Assembly (NCBI GenBank): GCA_000507305.1
Contig: DF240032.1
Span: 1 to 64,000 of the forward strand
From: Breviolum minutum Mf 1.05b.01
Taxonomy: Eukaryota > Sar > Dinophyceae > Suessiales > Symbiodiniaceae
Length of the DNA: 64,000 nt
Reading direction: 5' to 3'
Position numbers and translations under genes: made by a program. The stretch's first letter is position 1; each line of letters starts with the position of its first letter. The notes under the pieces were generated by a model, which searched no databases, was not told the DNA's origin, and worked only from the letters and a program-made list of their open reading frames with translations. This document shows, one piece after another, positions 32,923 to 44,425 of this stretch.

Positions 32923-33454
32923 CTTTTAAAACGAGTTCGCCTAAATTCTGTACATCAACACTAGGTCTTTGTATACCCCGCAATGCAGACTCCAGACTGT
33001 TCTTTGCCAGCACCACACATGTTCAACCCTTTGTGACCTTCCATGTAAACCCTGTTCGAATGATTTTCAGGATTTTCATATTCTTCGGACGTCTCATGAT
33101 AATGTCCATATCACTGTGCAGTACAATCCCACCAAGAAATTCTACATTTTAACAATTTTCACCGAGAAACATAACAAACTCTTGTACATATACTAATAGC
33201 AAAAGTCTAATACTACTCTAATGCCCTGTAATCATAATTCATCATGCCTGGGTCAGTTAATTTCCACTATACTGGTTGTTTAATAGGGATCCTTATGATG
33301 GTTCATTCTAATCCCAACATAATTGAGTAGAATAATCCCCTATCTTCATGGCGAGTCAACCTACTCCACCCCTAACGTACCCCCAAAGAGATAAGGCCTT
33401 ATTAAGGGCTTCTTAACCATTGGTTTCCCTTAATACGGCCTTCTTAAACCCTTA

Positions 33455-33550
33455 CTGGTTGGTGGTTTCAACCCATCTGAAAAATATTAGTCAAATTGGA
33501 TCATTTCCCTAGTAGGGGTGGAAATAAAAAAAATTGAAACCACCACCCAG
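33455..33550 (-). repeat. Family A element, copy A10
   Basis: CTGGTTGGTGGTTTCAACCC to GAAACCACCACCCAG, flanked on both sides by CTTA (4-bp target duplication). Gene-sense (minus). Confidence 0.85.
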
Positions 33551-33726
33551 CTTATTTCTAAGGGGGATACGTTAGGGGGGGGTAGGTTGACCAGCCATGA
33601 TAAATTTACCCTAACCTAACCTAATTACGGCCATCCAAATCCGTGCTTTCCGACTCCACGAATCGCAGGAACTGCTGCTGATGTGACGCCTCGAAATCGG
33701 CGTAGCCATTCAGCTAGTGGTCAATT

Positions 33727-33822
33727 TTTGTTGGTTTGGGGCCCGGTGGTTTGGATTCCTGCAAATCCCCGGAAAATGAAAGGGGTATCCATAGAATCCC
33801 AATCCCATAAAACCACCTGGGA
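33727..33822. repeat. Family H element, copy H1
   Basis: GGTTTGGGGCCCGGTGGTTT, GGATTCC and a right end with CCCATAAAACCACCTGG. Confidence 0.6.
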
Positions 33823-33825
33823 CGG

Positions 33826-33903
33826 TGGTAAAACCCTGTAAATAATGGTAGATAAACTACCAACCTTAACTGGTGATCGCTGGATTTCTGAAGCATCAAC
33901 AGT
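33826..33903 (+). repeat. Family B element, copy B7 (left end missing)
   Basis: GTAAAACCCTGTAAATAATG through AACTGGTGATCGCTGG to GCATCAACAGTA. Confidence 0.65.
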
Positions 33904-34230
33904 ATCATCATTCAAACGACGTCATATTGTCTTCTACTTCCAAGCCGCATGCTTTGCGGCTTCACCTCCGCGATTACGAGCCAACTATACACTTTAAAAG
34001 CTTCAAGGACGATGCTGGATCCTTGCTGAAAATTGGATCCTGGGAATGTCTATCTAACGGGTGAAAAAGATAGAAACCGCCAAAACCATTGGGGAATCCA
34101 TAGAGTTTTCAAAGAAACTCCTGGAAGGTTTTGGAGATGTTTTTTTTTTCGACTCAAAAGGTGCCAAAATCAACCGGATTTGAGGATATGATATCATGAT
34201 ATGATATTGATATTAGTTGGTTAGCAATGG

Positions 34231-34342
34231 TTACACCCCGAAAGTTGAACATAGCCGCTGAAAAATGGTGCTTGGAAGACTACTTTCCTACTAAAAAGGT
34301 AACTTTTCATGGGGCTATATCATGTTAAACTTCGGGAGGGTA
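34231..34342. repeat. Family C element, copy C12
   Basis: TTACACCCCGAAAGTTGAAC to TGTTAAACTTCGGGAGGGTA. Confidence 0.6.
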
Positions 34343-34354
34343 GCAAGTTTTGCA

Positions 34355-34450
34355 ACGAAAATTGCTGCACCACGCGCCTATGGCGGGTCGAAGGAAGCAC
34401 ATCGGGATGCCGCTCACCACCGAACGGAGGACCTTCCGTTCGAAGCAGGC
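34355..34450 (-). CDS. Possible exon, unknown protein
   Basis: YPAACFERKVLRSVVSGIPM then CFLRPAIGAWC. G+C-rich patch; ends not fixed. Confidence 0.3.
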
Positions 34451-34496
34451 TGCAGGGTATGACCTCTGATAGCACCTTATGGGAACCCACGTTTCT

Positions 34497-34590
34497 TTCA
34501 TTAAATAGGGGTCATAACCCATAATATACTGTAGGGGGTTTAAAATCTTCATTTTTTCCATGGTTTTTGGGGTCCAAAGGTAAATACTCT
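34497..34590. repeat. Family G repeat, copy G1 (second copy 38294-38373)
   Basis: Shared blocks AGGGGTCATAACCCATA / AGGGGTTATGACCCATA and TTTTGGGGTCCAAAGGTA at the same spacing in both copies; inverted-repeat character is weak. Confidence 0.5.
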
Positions 34591-35439
34591 TTTAAAACAA
34601 ACAGAACAAAAATAACCACTGTTCAAGGACCAAAAACCCCTTAATCACATCACTATCACTATCTGGAGTGACCATTTATACTGAATTTAAATACGATGTG
34701 TTTCCAAATTTTGCTCAAATTTCCCTGGAAAAAGTACCATGCAAAATCACCGAAACGAAACGATCCACCTAACGAAGTGACTCGCTGGTTTTTCGACATT
34801 GGTTCAATGGTGGAAAACGGAATATCATTTCCGAACGCGAAAAAAAAACAACGTTCGAAGGAAGGCAATCATACCAGAAAACAGCACCCGAAGAAACCTT
34901 TCTTCCTTCAAGAAACGCAGTAATATATTCTCAAAATAAAGGGGATAGGCAGGGATGTATACCAACGTATATACCCCTAATGGGAAATCCCTATACAGGC
35001 CCTATACAGTGGGTATTTATGAGTTATAATCCTCAAGAATCTCTAGAGAACACAATAAATACCATGGGTACACTGTTAGGGGTACACCCAATTGTCCCTT
35101 GACATTATTTACTGGAGAGATAAACAAATCGCACACGGTGTGGTAGTAACATTCCGTGTGGAAACGACTGTCCACCAAACCAAACAAAAACGTTCCAAAC
35201 GAATGGCAAACCATCAAATTCGAAAACAAACCATTACGTTCAAGCCTGAACCTCAAAAAAAACACTACAAACAAACAACCATGTTCCTCTCCAAAATACC
35301 CTCAGCTGTGTCGTGTGTATGTTTTGCTCTAAATCCCTATCCTGCCAGCCACCATTGTTGACCGATTTTGGTTTAACAAATGGGAGTTCCGTGGATTTTT
35401 ACCAGATTTTTCCAGCGTAACAACAACAACTGCCCACCT

Positions 35440-35570
35440 GCTTCTTAGGTGCACCACGCTGGATTTCCAGCAAGGGTTTGACCTGATTTGCAAAGGTCTT
35501 CCAGCGGAGGAAAAAACGGCGAAACATACTCTAAAATCATCAGAACTTATCTCCAACAGGGTGTTCATAA
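35440..35570 (-). CDS. Possible exon, unknown protein
   Basis: LLEISSDDFRVCFAVFSSAG and RPLQIRSNPCWKSSVVH. Confidence 0.3.
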
Positions 35571-35599
35571 CTTCAGAGTTGTGTTGATGTTGAACTACA

Positions 35600-35750
35600 A
35601 GTAAATGACATCGTTTTCATTTTTTGGTTTGTCTTGGTTCCCTTTGGTCTACTGTCACCAGAATTCGAAGATGTGGGGGAGTTCTTGGGATTACACAAGA
35701 CTGCACGCTTCCGCTCAGCAACATGAAACTGCCTTCTCCTGGTTGTCATC
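35600..35750 (-). CDS. Possible exon, unknown protein
   Basis: VAERKRAVLCNPKNSPTSSN and SGDSRPKGTKTNQKMKTM; Ser/Lys-rich. Confidence 0.3.
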
Positions 35751-36224
35751 ATCCAGAACAACACATGAATAGAGTCAAATCAATGTCACATAATGTCACC
35801 ATCACATGAACATCTCTTTTCATGCCTACAAGTATCTTGCATAAACATAAGTTTCGTTGACCCAAGAAATCAATCGTCAAAATGAATTGATCACATGCAT
35901 AAAGCGACCTGTATCAATTGATTGCACCCGTTTCATCCTCCAATTCAAGTCATTCCAAAATGCTATGTCCTAACCCCGAGGTAAGAAAAAACACAATATA
36001 GTAAAACTTTGCAAACTATTCCAACTTACACTACTTCACCTCCAAAAAAAAGAATTGACATATCATCATCTTCCACAAATCAAGCAAATACAATTCTGTT
36101 TGGGGTATTTTTGGTGGTTCGCAAACCTTTGATTTCAGCACTTTTCATGCTTTTTACGTCACATTTGTTTGTACACCACCAAGGTTGTAAGAAAAATCTT
36201 ACGGGTTGTAAACAACATGCAATT

Positions 36225-36330
36225 CTGGTTGGTGGTTTCAACCCCTTTGAAAAATATGCTCGTCAAATTGGATCATTTCCCCCAGGGTTCGGGGTGAACA
36301 TAAAAAAACATTGGAGTTGCCACCGCCTAG
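36225..36330 (-). repeat. Family A element, copy A11
   Basis: CTGGTTGGTGGTTTCAACCC to GTTGCCACCGCCTAG with AATT on both sides (4-bp target duplication). Gene-sense (minus). Confidence 0.85.
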
Positions 36331-36349
36331 AATTGGTCCAAGTTACACA

Positions 36350-36480
36350 CTTCCCTTTTAAAGCCTGGGGAAGCCATCGAAAAAATATCCAGGCTGCCCC
36401 TACCAAGAAAGGTCCCGCATTGCGCAAGCCACGAGTGAGATTGGAGCCGGCCTCAAGGTTGATTGGGGTCAAAAACCCTC
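36350..36480 (-). CDS. Probable exon with hydrophobic segment
   Basis: TPINLEAGSNLTRGLRNAGP then FLVGAAWIFFRWLPQALKG. Lies just upstream (minus sense) of family A copy A11. Confidence 0.4.
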
Positions 36481-36766
36481 CCTGAAAACAAACTGCGCAA
36501 GTTTTTTGTGCACGAATTTTTGCCGACTGCTTGACTCAAATTTTAGTTGATATTTTTTGAACAAAATTGGTGGGATGTTTTGAAACCTGAGTTCGATGAT
36601 GTGGATGTATTTCAACTTGGAAGGGTGCTATCATCTTGGAACTCCCCCTCAAATAGAGCCCGATATTTTGAATTTGGGTAGGGACGTGTAGTATTTTCTA
36701 ATGAAGTAGTAGGGATTCGATGATGTGATTGTCATGATCCAGGATCCCTTCACATAACTACAGTAA

Positions 36767-36864
36767 CTTGTTGGTGGTTTCAACCCCTTTGAAAAATATT
36801 AGTCAAATTGGGAATCTTCCCCAGGTAGTGGTGAAAATAAAAAATCTTTGAAACCACCAACCAG
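36767..36864 (-). repeat. Family A element, copy A12
   Basis: CTTGTTGGTGGTTTCAACCC to GAAACCACCAACCAG with GTAA on both sides (4-bp target duplication). Gene-sense (minus). Confidence 0.85.
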
Positions 36865-37112
36865 GTAATCATTAGTATATTGTGAGGTATGCTGGTTCTC
36901 ATCACTCTTGACAAAGTATTCAAACAGAATGCAGTGGTCATTGGGGCAATATTACTGTATTTACTTGCACCAGCAATGAGTTCATGCTCATCAACAATTT
37001 TTCAATTTCTCATTCCAATATTGTGAGCATAAAAAAGTGGGATACATATCTGGTGCAACCTCTTTCAGCATGCTCATTTCTTCTCTCTTCAAATGTACGA
37101 CTATATTCCATC

Positions 37113-37234
37113 TACCCTCCCTGAAACTAAAAGTTCCCCACCCAAAATAGGCCGAAATTGCTCCAAAAGGAAATGTCATCGAACCCAACCATCAATTTTT
37201 AGGGGTAAACTCGCTGTTAGTTCCAGGGAGGGTA
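37113..37234. repeat. Family C element, copy C2
   Basis: TACCCTCCCTGAAACTAAAA to GTTAGTTCCAGGGAGGGTA; the core is inverted relative to C1. Confidence 0.75.
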
Positions 37235-37428
37235 AGCTTTCCAAATGTTTAAGTTGTCAGCAGCCCGATTGCGTTAGGGTGAACCGCCCGATTTCGCACT
37301 CGACTTCCTGGAATACCCATCCCTTCCGGGTGAGATTTCTAGGATCCCTTTATAGGTAACATTGACATCTATTCCCCCTTGAAAATACAAAGCGCAATCA
37401 TTAGCTCCCATTCTGTGAAAACCCTTAC

Positions 37429-37540
37429 CGACAAACCCGACAAACCCCGGGGTACCTCTTGAAGACCTTCTGCCGCACCACCGGGTTGCATGAAGTTCGC
37501 AGCACCTGCTTGGCTATTGAATGGAGCCAACAAGGTGGTC
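37429..37540 (-). CDS. Exon with clear donor, unknown protein
   Basis: Ends at a GT donor (gtaaggg). Best frame reads TLLAPFNSQAGAANFMQPGG and AAEGLQEVPRGLSG. Confidence 0.4.
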
Positions 37541-37912
37541 CCCTTTTTTTGTTAAAAAAACGGGGGTTATAACTACCGCCTTTGCAAAATGATATGGAAA
37601 AAACATCAACGAACATCAATGACTTGTTCTGAGTTCTGCAAATGTGTCTCTTTTCTTCGAACCGTCAGCTCATCTTAAGATTTCCAAAGAACTCAATCCT
37701 ATACTACCCATTGAAGACCGCCTGCCCGCCCAAACATCATCTCTTCTGAAATTCTGTCTCAAAAGAAATCCCCACAAATGTCCAAACAATCTCTGAACAT
37801 CAATCAAAAAACCATCATATGTTCATCATATGTTTACAGATTCAAGCTCAACTTCTTATTTCACATATTTTTTGTATATATCATCACATTCTTCAGCAAA
37901 ACAACAGCTCAA

Positions 37913-38025
37913 TACCCTCTGGTAAACTAACATGGCTGGCTGGAAAATGGACCTGTTTTCAGATGTATTCCCTATTGAAAATGGTGATTTTCCATTGCCA
38001 GCCAATGTTAGTTTACTGGAGGGTA
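37913..38025. repeat. Family C element, copy C5 (long hairpin)
   Basis: TACCCTCTGGTAAACTAACA to TGTTAGTTTACTGGAGGGTA, with further internal pairing (CTGGCTGGAAAATGG / TTTTCCATTGCCAGCC). Confidence 0.75.
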
Positions 38026-38119
38026 TATCCTTTCCCCACTTGACTATTTAGTAGGAAAACCCATGGTTGTTGGGTACCACCATTTTAGGAAACCCCCATA
38101 TTTGATTTTTTTACACTTT

Positions 38120-38214
38120 TTTTGTTACACCAACCCCGTCCGTCCAAAACCCAAAACCTCGCTCCACTGGCAACCAATCGCTTCCAGAGCCTCAGATTCT
38201 GCGTCAAGAAGCTA
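38120..38214 (-). CDS. Probable exon, unknown protein
   Basis: LLDAESEALEAIGCQWSEVL then GFGRTGL after a cactag. Confidence 0.4.
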
Positions 38215-39044
38215 GTGTTCCAACAAAAATAGAAAACGTTGATGTAAACATAGACATAGATCATGTAAGTGTATACCATGGGAACCCACAACCTTCATTT
38301 TTAGGGGTTATGACCCATATATTGAGGGCCTAAAACCTTCATTTTTCATGGTTTTGGGGTCCAAAGGTATATACTATAAAGGTGTAAATATCAGGTCTAT
38401 ACGACATATATCATATCTACACATTATATATAATTTTTTATATGATATGCACACATGATGTATGAATATCATATATACACATGATATATGATATATGTGT
38501 GTATATATTCAGTATTACATACAGTATGGTATATGTATATACATGTATACCCAATTGATATACAAACATATACTCTTACATTTTTCATTCTAAAAACACA
38601 AAAACAACCCGGCAAAATTGCAGTCTGCTCATCGGCGGAATTGTGCTCTTGTTTTACAGTTCTCTGGTGGAACATTGGCCAACCCTATTGGAAAATGCTG
38701 CACAATATGCTACATTGTCATTATGTAAGTAAAATTGGATCATTGAGGATATTCAATTTTCGAGTCTTCATTGATGTGCTTTCTTTCCGATTTCTCGTTG
38801 TTCTCCGAGACTTTTTGGGTAAAACAACTTCCAGGACTCAGAAACACAAAAGGGTAAATTTCATGGCAAATAAATTTCATTTCAATGCAAAAAAAGTGAA
38901 TAAATAGATCTGATACCTCATACATTATGGCAAAAAAAGAAAATACATCATACAACACTATCACATACATCCTTACCATACCCTATAAACATCCTTACAT
39001 CTTCATCAAAGATGTTTCCGCTTTGGCCCACTGGAAAACCCCTT

Positions 39045-39155
39045 CACCGAACCTTCACAGCCCCGGGGGTTCCCGAACTTCCACCGCCAGCCGATTCTGC
39101 TGGTAGATTCACAGCAGGACGCCTGCTGTCGGAAAGCGAGGTTGCCGTCACCGGG
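39045..39155 (-). CDS. Possible exon, unknown protein (both strands open)
   Basis: Minus: PVTATSLSDSRRPAVNLPAE and SAGGGSSGTPGAVKV. The plus strand reads equally well, so the strand is inferred from the array. Confidence 0.3.
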
Positions 39156-40338
39156 TGCTGCGGCTGGTGGTGTTTTTACATTGGGATTTTTATGGGATTT
39201 TGGTAGGAAAAAAAACATAGCTCCAATAGTAACGAAGCATAACAAAGTCCACAAACCTGAAACTTTAATTGTAGATTAGTGTCGGCCTTCAGTGAAAATG
39301 CGGGTTGCGCTTGATGCATGAACCCTAAACCACTCGATGTTTCTTTCTTGGAAAAACAAGGGGATAAGGATGATAAGGAGCGATAAGGAGACAGGAAGAC
39401 TTTCACGTCCAGTAAAAAATGTAAAACCAAACGGCAAGAACGATCGGAAGAGACAGTAGGAAAACCATAGGAGCAATGAGAAAACGTAACGAATCTGACA
39501 ATGCAATCCAAAATCAAACATGCTGCTAATTCAACATCAATCAATGATTTGCCTTTCTGAAATTCAGTGTCCACAGTGTACAAAACTTTGTCACACCCCA
39601 GCGCCACAAAACAACTTTTGAGGGTTCAAAACATGTTTGAACCCTTTGTTGGGAAGCATCTCCTAGTTTCCAGCAAACATGCCAGGTTTAAAAAAGATCA
39701 AAACTCAACATTCAAGCATCGCATAGACATGAACAGTTCATTCAATTTTCTCCAACACCAAATTTGATCAAGTCCATCTTGATATTAGTAAATAATGATA
39801 ATCTACATTCATGTATTCATGTATGTACATATGTAATTACATATTACCACTACCAAAGACCTTTCTACATGTACATCTCATATATACAGTGTATGTAAAT
39901 AATTACATATGATCATGATAACCCAAAGGAACCCAAAGGCACTTTGAAGGAAGAAGCTACAAGGTGGGCCCATAGTGACCAGTTATAAGTAGGGTCCCCT
40001 AACTCCACTTCTGGAGGTGTTATATATGTATATAATCTGTGTACAATATATATATATATACATACACATTTTACCCTTCAAATCTTCATAATTGCCTCTG
40101 CGTTGGCGCCACTCCAGGTGATTCTTCCGCCAAACCTCAAATCTAAAACGTCCAACGACCAGGAAACGTCATTGGCAATAAATGCACCCATGTAACCATG
40201 TATACACCCTTGGAATATCTGGAATTCAACATGGATACCAGAAATGATGGTTTGGAATGTTTGGAAAATGTATCTCCTTTTGAATATATTTGCGCTGTTT
40301 TGGGTATCTACTGTATGTTAGATTTGGGGGGTAGATGC

Positions 40339-40445
40339 TTACCATCCAGAAAAACTAACATAGCAGTGGAAATCCAACTTGTCCAATAGGAAGTACATCT
40401 TCAAATGTTGGATTTCCCATTGTTATGTTAGTGTACCGGGGGGTA
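40339..40445. repeat. Family C element, copy C13
   Basis: TTACCATCCAGAAAAACTAA to TTATGTTAGTGTACCGGG then GGGTA. Confidence 0.55.
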
Positions 40446-40696
40446 GACAATAATACCTTGAGACAAACTAACATATCCCCTACCAGCCGGCACTTTTGAA
40501 GATACTCTATCTTTATCCCACATTGGATATGTCTGTTCCCTGGAGGCAATGTGAAAAAAAAACACGACTTAGTTTGGTGATCCCTAAAAATATTTAAATC
40601 AACAGAGTCATGTGTAGTTTTTTTTGGTTCAGGCAGGCATGGTAATATGGGTACAAATATTGCAAAAAAAACATCTCCCAACAAACACACCCAAGT

Positions 40697-40812
40697 ATCC
40701 AAGAAATCTCCAACAGGACCCACTGAACGGACCCCTAAACCTGAGTATCTATTAGCTCTAGCAACTTACTTAGGGGTCCGTTGGTATTCGGTCCCATTCA
40801 ATTTTTGATGGA
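40697..40812. repeat. Family E element, copy E2
   Basis: Same sequence as E1 with few differences, including ATCCAAGAAATCTCCAACAG at the left and TTAGGGGTCCGTTGGTA. Confidence 0.7.
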
Positions 40813-41127
40813 AAGTAAACCATCAGCAACTGTTCAACATTGGGATGCTGGCAGGTGTTGGCATATTCCAGGGCAGCCTGGCGATTTTCGCATTGGGTGG
40901 ATGGTGGACACAAAAAATCTGGGTGATGTCATGGTCAATGATATACGAAAATAGAATTAACCATGTTTACAACCACTTTATATATATATAATATATATCA
41001 TTCCACAATTTTGACAAGTACCAGCCCTTTCCAAATGTAAAGTTTTCACTTCAATCTTCCAAACGAAAGTACATGTCCAACATGGAATGTTGCACAAAAA
41101 ACACCTGCCACCGCTGGTTACCATGGC

Positions 41128-41241
41128 GTTACACCAACCGCTTCAGCCCCGACGTCCACCTGTGCTCCCAAGAAGACGCGTTCAGTAAGGTCGATGCTTT
41201 CGATGGTCATATGCCGGAGAAAGGAGATGACCCCTGGCACA
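41128..41241 (-). CDS. Probable exon, unknown protein
   Basis: VPGVISFLRHMTIESIDLTE then RVFLGAQVDVGAEAVG, ending at a GT donor (gtaacg). Confidence 0.5.
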
Positions 41242-41354
41242 GCCATTCAGCAGAAAGTGTGTTGTGATGAGGGTGGAAATCCATAACATGTTGTTGTTTA
41301 AAATAGCCTGGTGGAAATTGAAAACATAGTGTTTCAACTGCAGTAACCCGATGG

Positions 41355-41397
41355 AAACAACAACAACAACAACAACAACAACCAACCAACCAACCAA

Positions 41398-41468
<71 letters not shown>

Positions 41469-41524
41469 NAACCAACCAACCAACCAACCAACCAACCAAC
41501 CAACCAACCAACCAACCAACCAAC

Positions 41525-41563
<39 letters not shown>

Positions 41564-41612
41564 ACAAACAAACAAACAAGCAAACAAACAAACAAACAAA
41601 CAACAACAACAC
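41355..41612. repeat. Compound microsatellite with one N
   Basis: Consecutive blocks (AAC)n, (AACC)n, (CA)n 41400-41468, N at 41469, (CCAA)n, (CAAG)n, (CAAA)n, (CAA)n. Each unit differs from the next by one base. Confidence 0.95.
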
Positions 41613-41689
41613 CCAACTGATTCCCCCCGTCGTTTTGTTTCTTTCAACACTCAAGTTGATTTTACCACACATGTTTTCGAATCTCACTC

Positions 41690-41800
41690 CCAGGCACGCT
41701 CGCCGCCTCGTAACATGGTACGAGACACTTGCTCAACATCTTCACCTTAATTTTTGGAGAAAGTTCCTTCACCCACACGATGAAGGGATCAAGAGGTTTC
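41690..41800 (-). CDS. Probable exon, unknown protein
   Basis: KPLDPFIVWVKELSPKIK, with a possible GT donor (gtgaagatg) after it; the frame continues to KHVW. Confidence 0.35.
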
Positions 41801-42329
41801 TGACATGTATATTGGTCCATTGTCTGCCAATTTACTAGTGACAAATTATGTACGTATATCTATAGAGATACATGACATTCAATTGCAATGAAAGGTGCAT
41901 AGCTTTCTTTAAATGGGTAATCTAGGTATTTGGGATGTTCCCTCATCCCTCATCCACTGACAGCAATGGCATCACAGCATTTTTCAGACGATCTCCGCAA
42001 CAAGTTACCTCATTTTTGGGGGTAATCGAGAAACCAAAGCGGTTTAACTTTGCATGATTAGTGGCTGATTAATATGATTGAGATATGCGTTTGAAACGAT
42101 GTCTCAAAAAGTAAATGGATGTAAAATGGAACCATTTCCTTCGCATGTACATATTAGCTGACAATATGTTTGGCTAAACTTTAAACAAACCCATTACATA
42201 CTTGATTACCTTTGATGCTGCTCTGTCCAGCTTCTCATTTCACAGCTCTAAAATGCTCACCTGAAAAATCAGTCTTTGTAATGACCTCATCCCTTTGCAA
42301 AGAAGAGCATCTTCCACATAGATTCTCTT

Positions 42330-42470
42330 TTTCAATTGTTTGAAAAAAAACATCCTCTGGATTTTTGTACAACACCCAGTCCAATCGGCTCTCAATTCCC
42401 ACCTGCACGGTATTGCTTCAAGGGCTCTAATACCTGGCTTTTTGGACGGCCGTGTGTTGTTTTGGTTTAA
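42330..42470 (-). CDS. Possible exon, unknown protein
   Basis: RPSKKPGIRALEAIPCRWEL then RADWTGCCTKIQRM. It abuts family B copy B8, which the same frame reads into. Confidence 0.3.
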
Positions 42471-42471
42471 G

Positions 42472-42577
42472 TCCGTTGATGGAAGAAATCCGGCTACCCA
42501 CCTGACAGGTATCAAACCCTAAAAATAATGGGATATTTACCGTATCAACTTGTGCAGGATTTCTTCCATCAACAGTA
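42472..42577 (+). repeat. Family B element, copy B8
   Basis: CGTTGATGGAAGAAATCCGG to GGATTTCTTCCATCAACAGT; long, nearly perfect inverted repeats of about 20 bp. Confidence 0.8.
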
Positions 42578-42875
42578 TGAACATGCAGTTGTTGTTTTTT
42601 TCAGGAAATATCGTTTCGATTCGTCGTGATGCGAACATGCCTAACATACCGTAGATGGACAAAATATTCAAACCTTGGACAACTTTATCCCCCGCGCCCC
42701 CCCAAATTTCAAGATTGTTTTCTTCTTCCAAGGGTTGAGAGGGGTGGACAAAAGAAATCAAACCCGACAGCATGACATGTCACGCACACGTTGTTTAACT
42801 TTGACATTTGGGGGTGTCGGGGTGTCAGTCCAATCTTCTCTCTTGGAAGGCCCATACTTTGAAGGAAACATACCG

Positions 42876-42936
42876 TGAAAACCGTGCGCGTGGCTTCAAG
42901 TATTTGTTGTTTAAACACTACGGGGTGCTCCAGCAA
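42876..42936 (-). CDS. Possible exon ending at a GTATGT donor
   Basis: QQILEATRTVFT, then a canonical gtatgt donor. Short and otherwise unsupported. Confidence 0.25.
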
Positions 42937-43152
42937 CTATAGTAACTAGCCCAAATTTTGTGTGTCCCTAAACACACCAACTGCCAACCCAACAAAACAT
43001 GTCCAGTTGCGAAACTCTTGAGCTATTCCATTGATGGGTGAAAATACTCTGCAGTGCAGTTGATCTCACGGTGTAGCAGCACTTGTCGCCACAGTTTCCA
43101 ATGATACTAGGTAAATTGTAAAGCAAAGTTCATATCAAAAAAACAAACAAAC

Positions 43153-43260
43153 ATATGGGGGTTTCCTAAAATGGTGGTACCCCCAAATAATCCATTTTAA
43201 TAGGGTTTTCCATTATAAACCATCCATTTTGGGGTACCCCTTTTTTGGAAACACCCATAT
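43153..43260. repeat. Family D element, copy D4
   Basis: ATATGGGGGTTTCCTAAAAT to TTTTTGGAAACACCCATAT; core inverted relative to D2. Confidence 0.8.
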
Positions 43261-43264
43261 GATC

Positions 43265-43415
43265 ATCAAAGACGTTGTTGTTTGTCTCAGCCCGGGGCCC
43301 TGCTGTTTCCACCCGAAAAAATCGTTTTGGAAGCGCACCATCTCTGCAAATCCACCACCAATGTTAGCGATCGAACGAATGGGTGTGACACCTGTCCTGA
43401 GGGTTGCCATGGGTT
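43265..43415 (-). CDS. Probable exon, unknown protein
   Basis: ATLRTGVTPIRSIANIGGGF, AEMVRFQNDFFGWKQQGPGL. A gcag inside the frame could be the true acceptor. Confidence 0.4.
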
Positions 43416-43773
43416 TTTCATGGGTTTTTTCTTCACCTTTAGAGGGATCTCTACTTAAGAAAAATCAAAGTCCATGAAATTGGAGAAGTCTTGAAGATGC
43501 ATGTAGACACATCTCATGGTGATACAGTGTTTTCAGCTGTTTCATGTTTGGTAATCTAACATTCTGTTGTAAACATCAATACCATTCATGCAATGAACAA
43601 AAACCCTAGAGTTTTTTCAGCCCTAGAGATTGATAGGGCCAAAGTGAAAAAGCCACCACTCAATGGGCTCCCACGCAAGGAACGCAATAGCTGCGTTCGA
43701 TTTAAGTCAGCACTCCATGCTTGCACCACCTGGGGACATCAACACTAACAGAATCAGCTAATGGTTGGGGTTA

Positions 43774-43859
43774 GTGGTTTGGGGCCCGGTGGTTTGGAAT
43801 TCTAGAGCTACCCCTAAGCAACAATCTCTTTCATAAGGGAATCCCAGGAATCCAAACCA
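43774..43859. repeat. Family H element, copy H2
   Basis: GTGGTTTGGGGCCCGGTGGT to GGAATCCAAACCAAAC. Confidence 0.6.
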
Positions 43860-43861
43860 AA

Positions 43862-43961
43862 CTAGTTGGTGGTTTCAACCCCTTTAAAAATGAGTCAAAA
43901 TGGGAATCTTCCCCAATTTTCCGGATGAAAATAAACAAATATTTGAGTTGCCACCACCCAG
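43862..43961 (-). repeat. Family A element, copy A13
   Basis: CTAGTTGGTGGTTTCAACCC to GAGTTGCCACCACCCAG, directly next to H2. Gene-sense (minus). Confidence 0.8.
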
Positions 43962-44269
43962 TGAAATTTCCATGAACATGTTCTGAATAGTTTTTGTTCA
44001 ATCAAACAAACGTTGCTGATAGACACTTCCTAGAGTCACCTAGCATGACTACAGCCCCACCCGGAGGCTGTAGCAACATGCAGCAACACGCACACACACA
44101 CATAACATATGAAATAGATACATCAAGATTCTGAGATATGAACTCATCAGAAATATACATATCATATAACTAACAACTATACCTCAACTAAAAACAACAT
44201 TGATACATGAGCCCACTGAAAATGGACGTATGTATAAATAAATATATATATATATGTATATATATACAC

Positions 44270-44425
44270 ATCGTGGCTATATATCCAAAAATCACACTCC
44301 CAGTGTTTAAACAACTTTTCAAACTGTTCCATCTGCACCTGGGACAACACCTTTTCATAGCCACGCGCATGGTGGACCTCAAGGTCAAACAAAAACCGTC
44401 GCAAAAGGTCGACATGGTGCAACCT
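44270..44425 (-). CDS. Probable exon, unknown protein
   Basis: HVDLLRRFLFDLEVHHARGY, EKVLSQVQMEQFEKLFKHWE, CDFWIYSHD. Helical-looking and clearly protein-like. Confidence 0.5.

Noticed and set aside
32688-33016. ORFs of poly-Cys, poly-Leu or poly-Asn
   Set aside because: Pure translation of the CAA microsatellite in different frames; no flanking coding signal.
41182-41687. ORFs of 89-147 codons with Val-Cys, Trp-Leu and Thr-His repeats
   Set aside because: Produced by the compound microsatellite and interrupted by an N.
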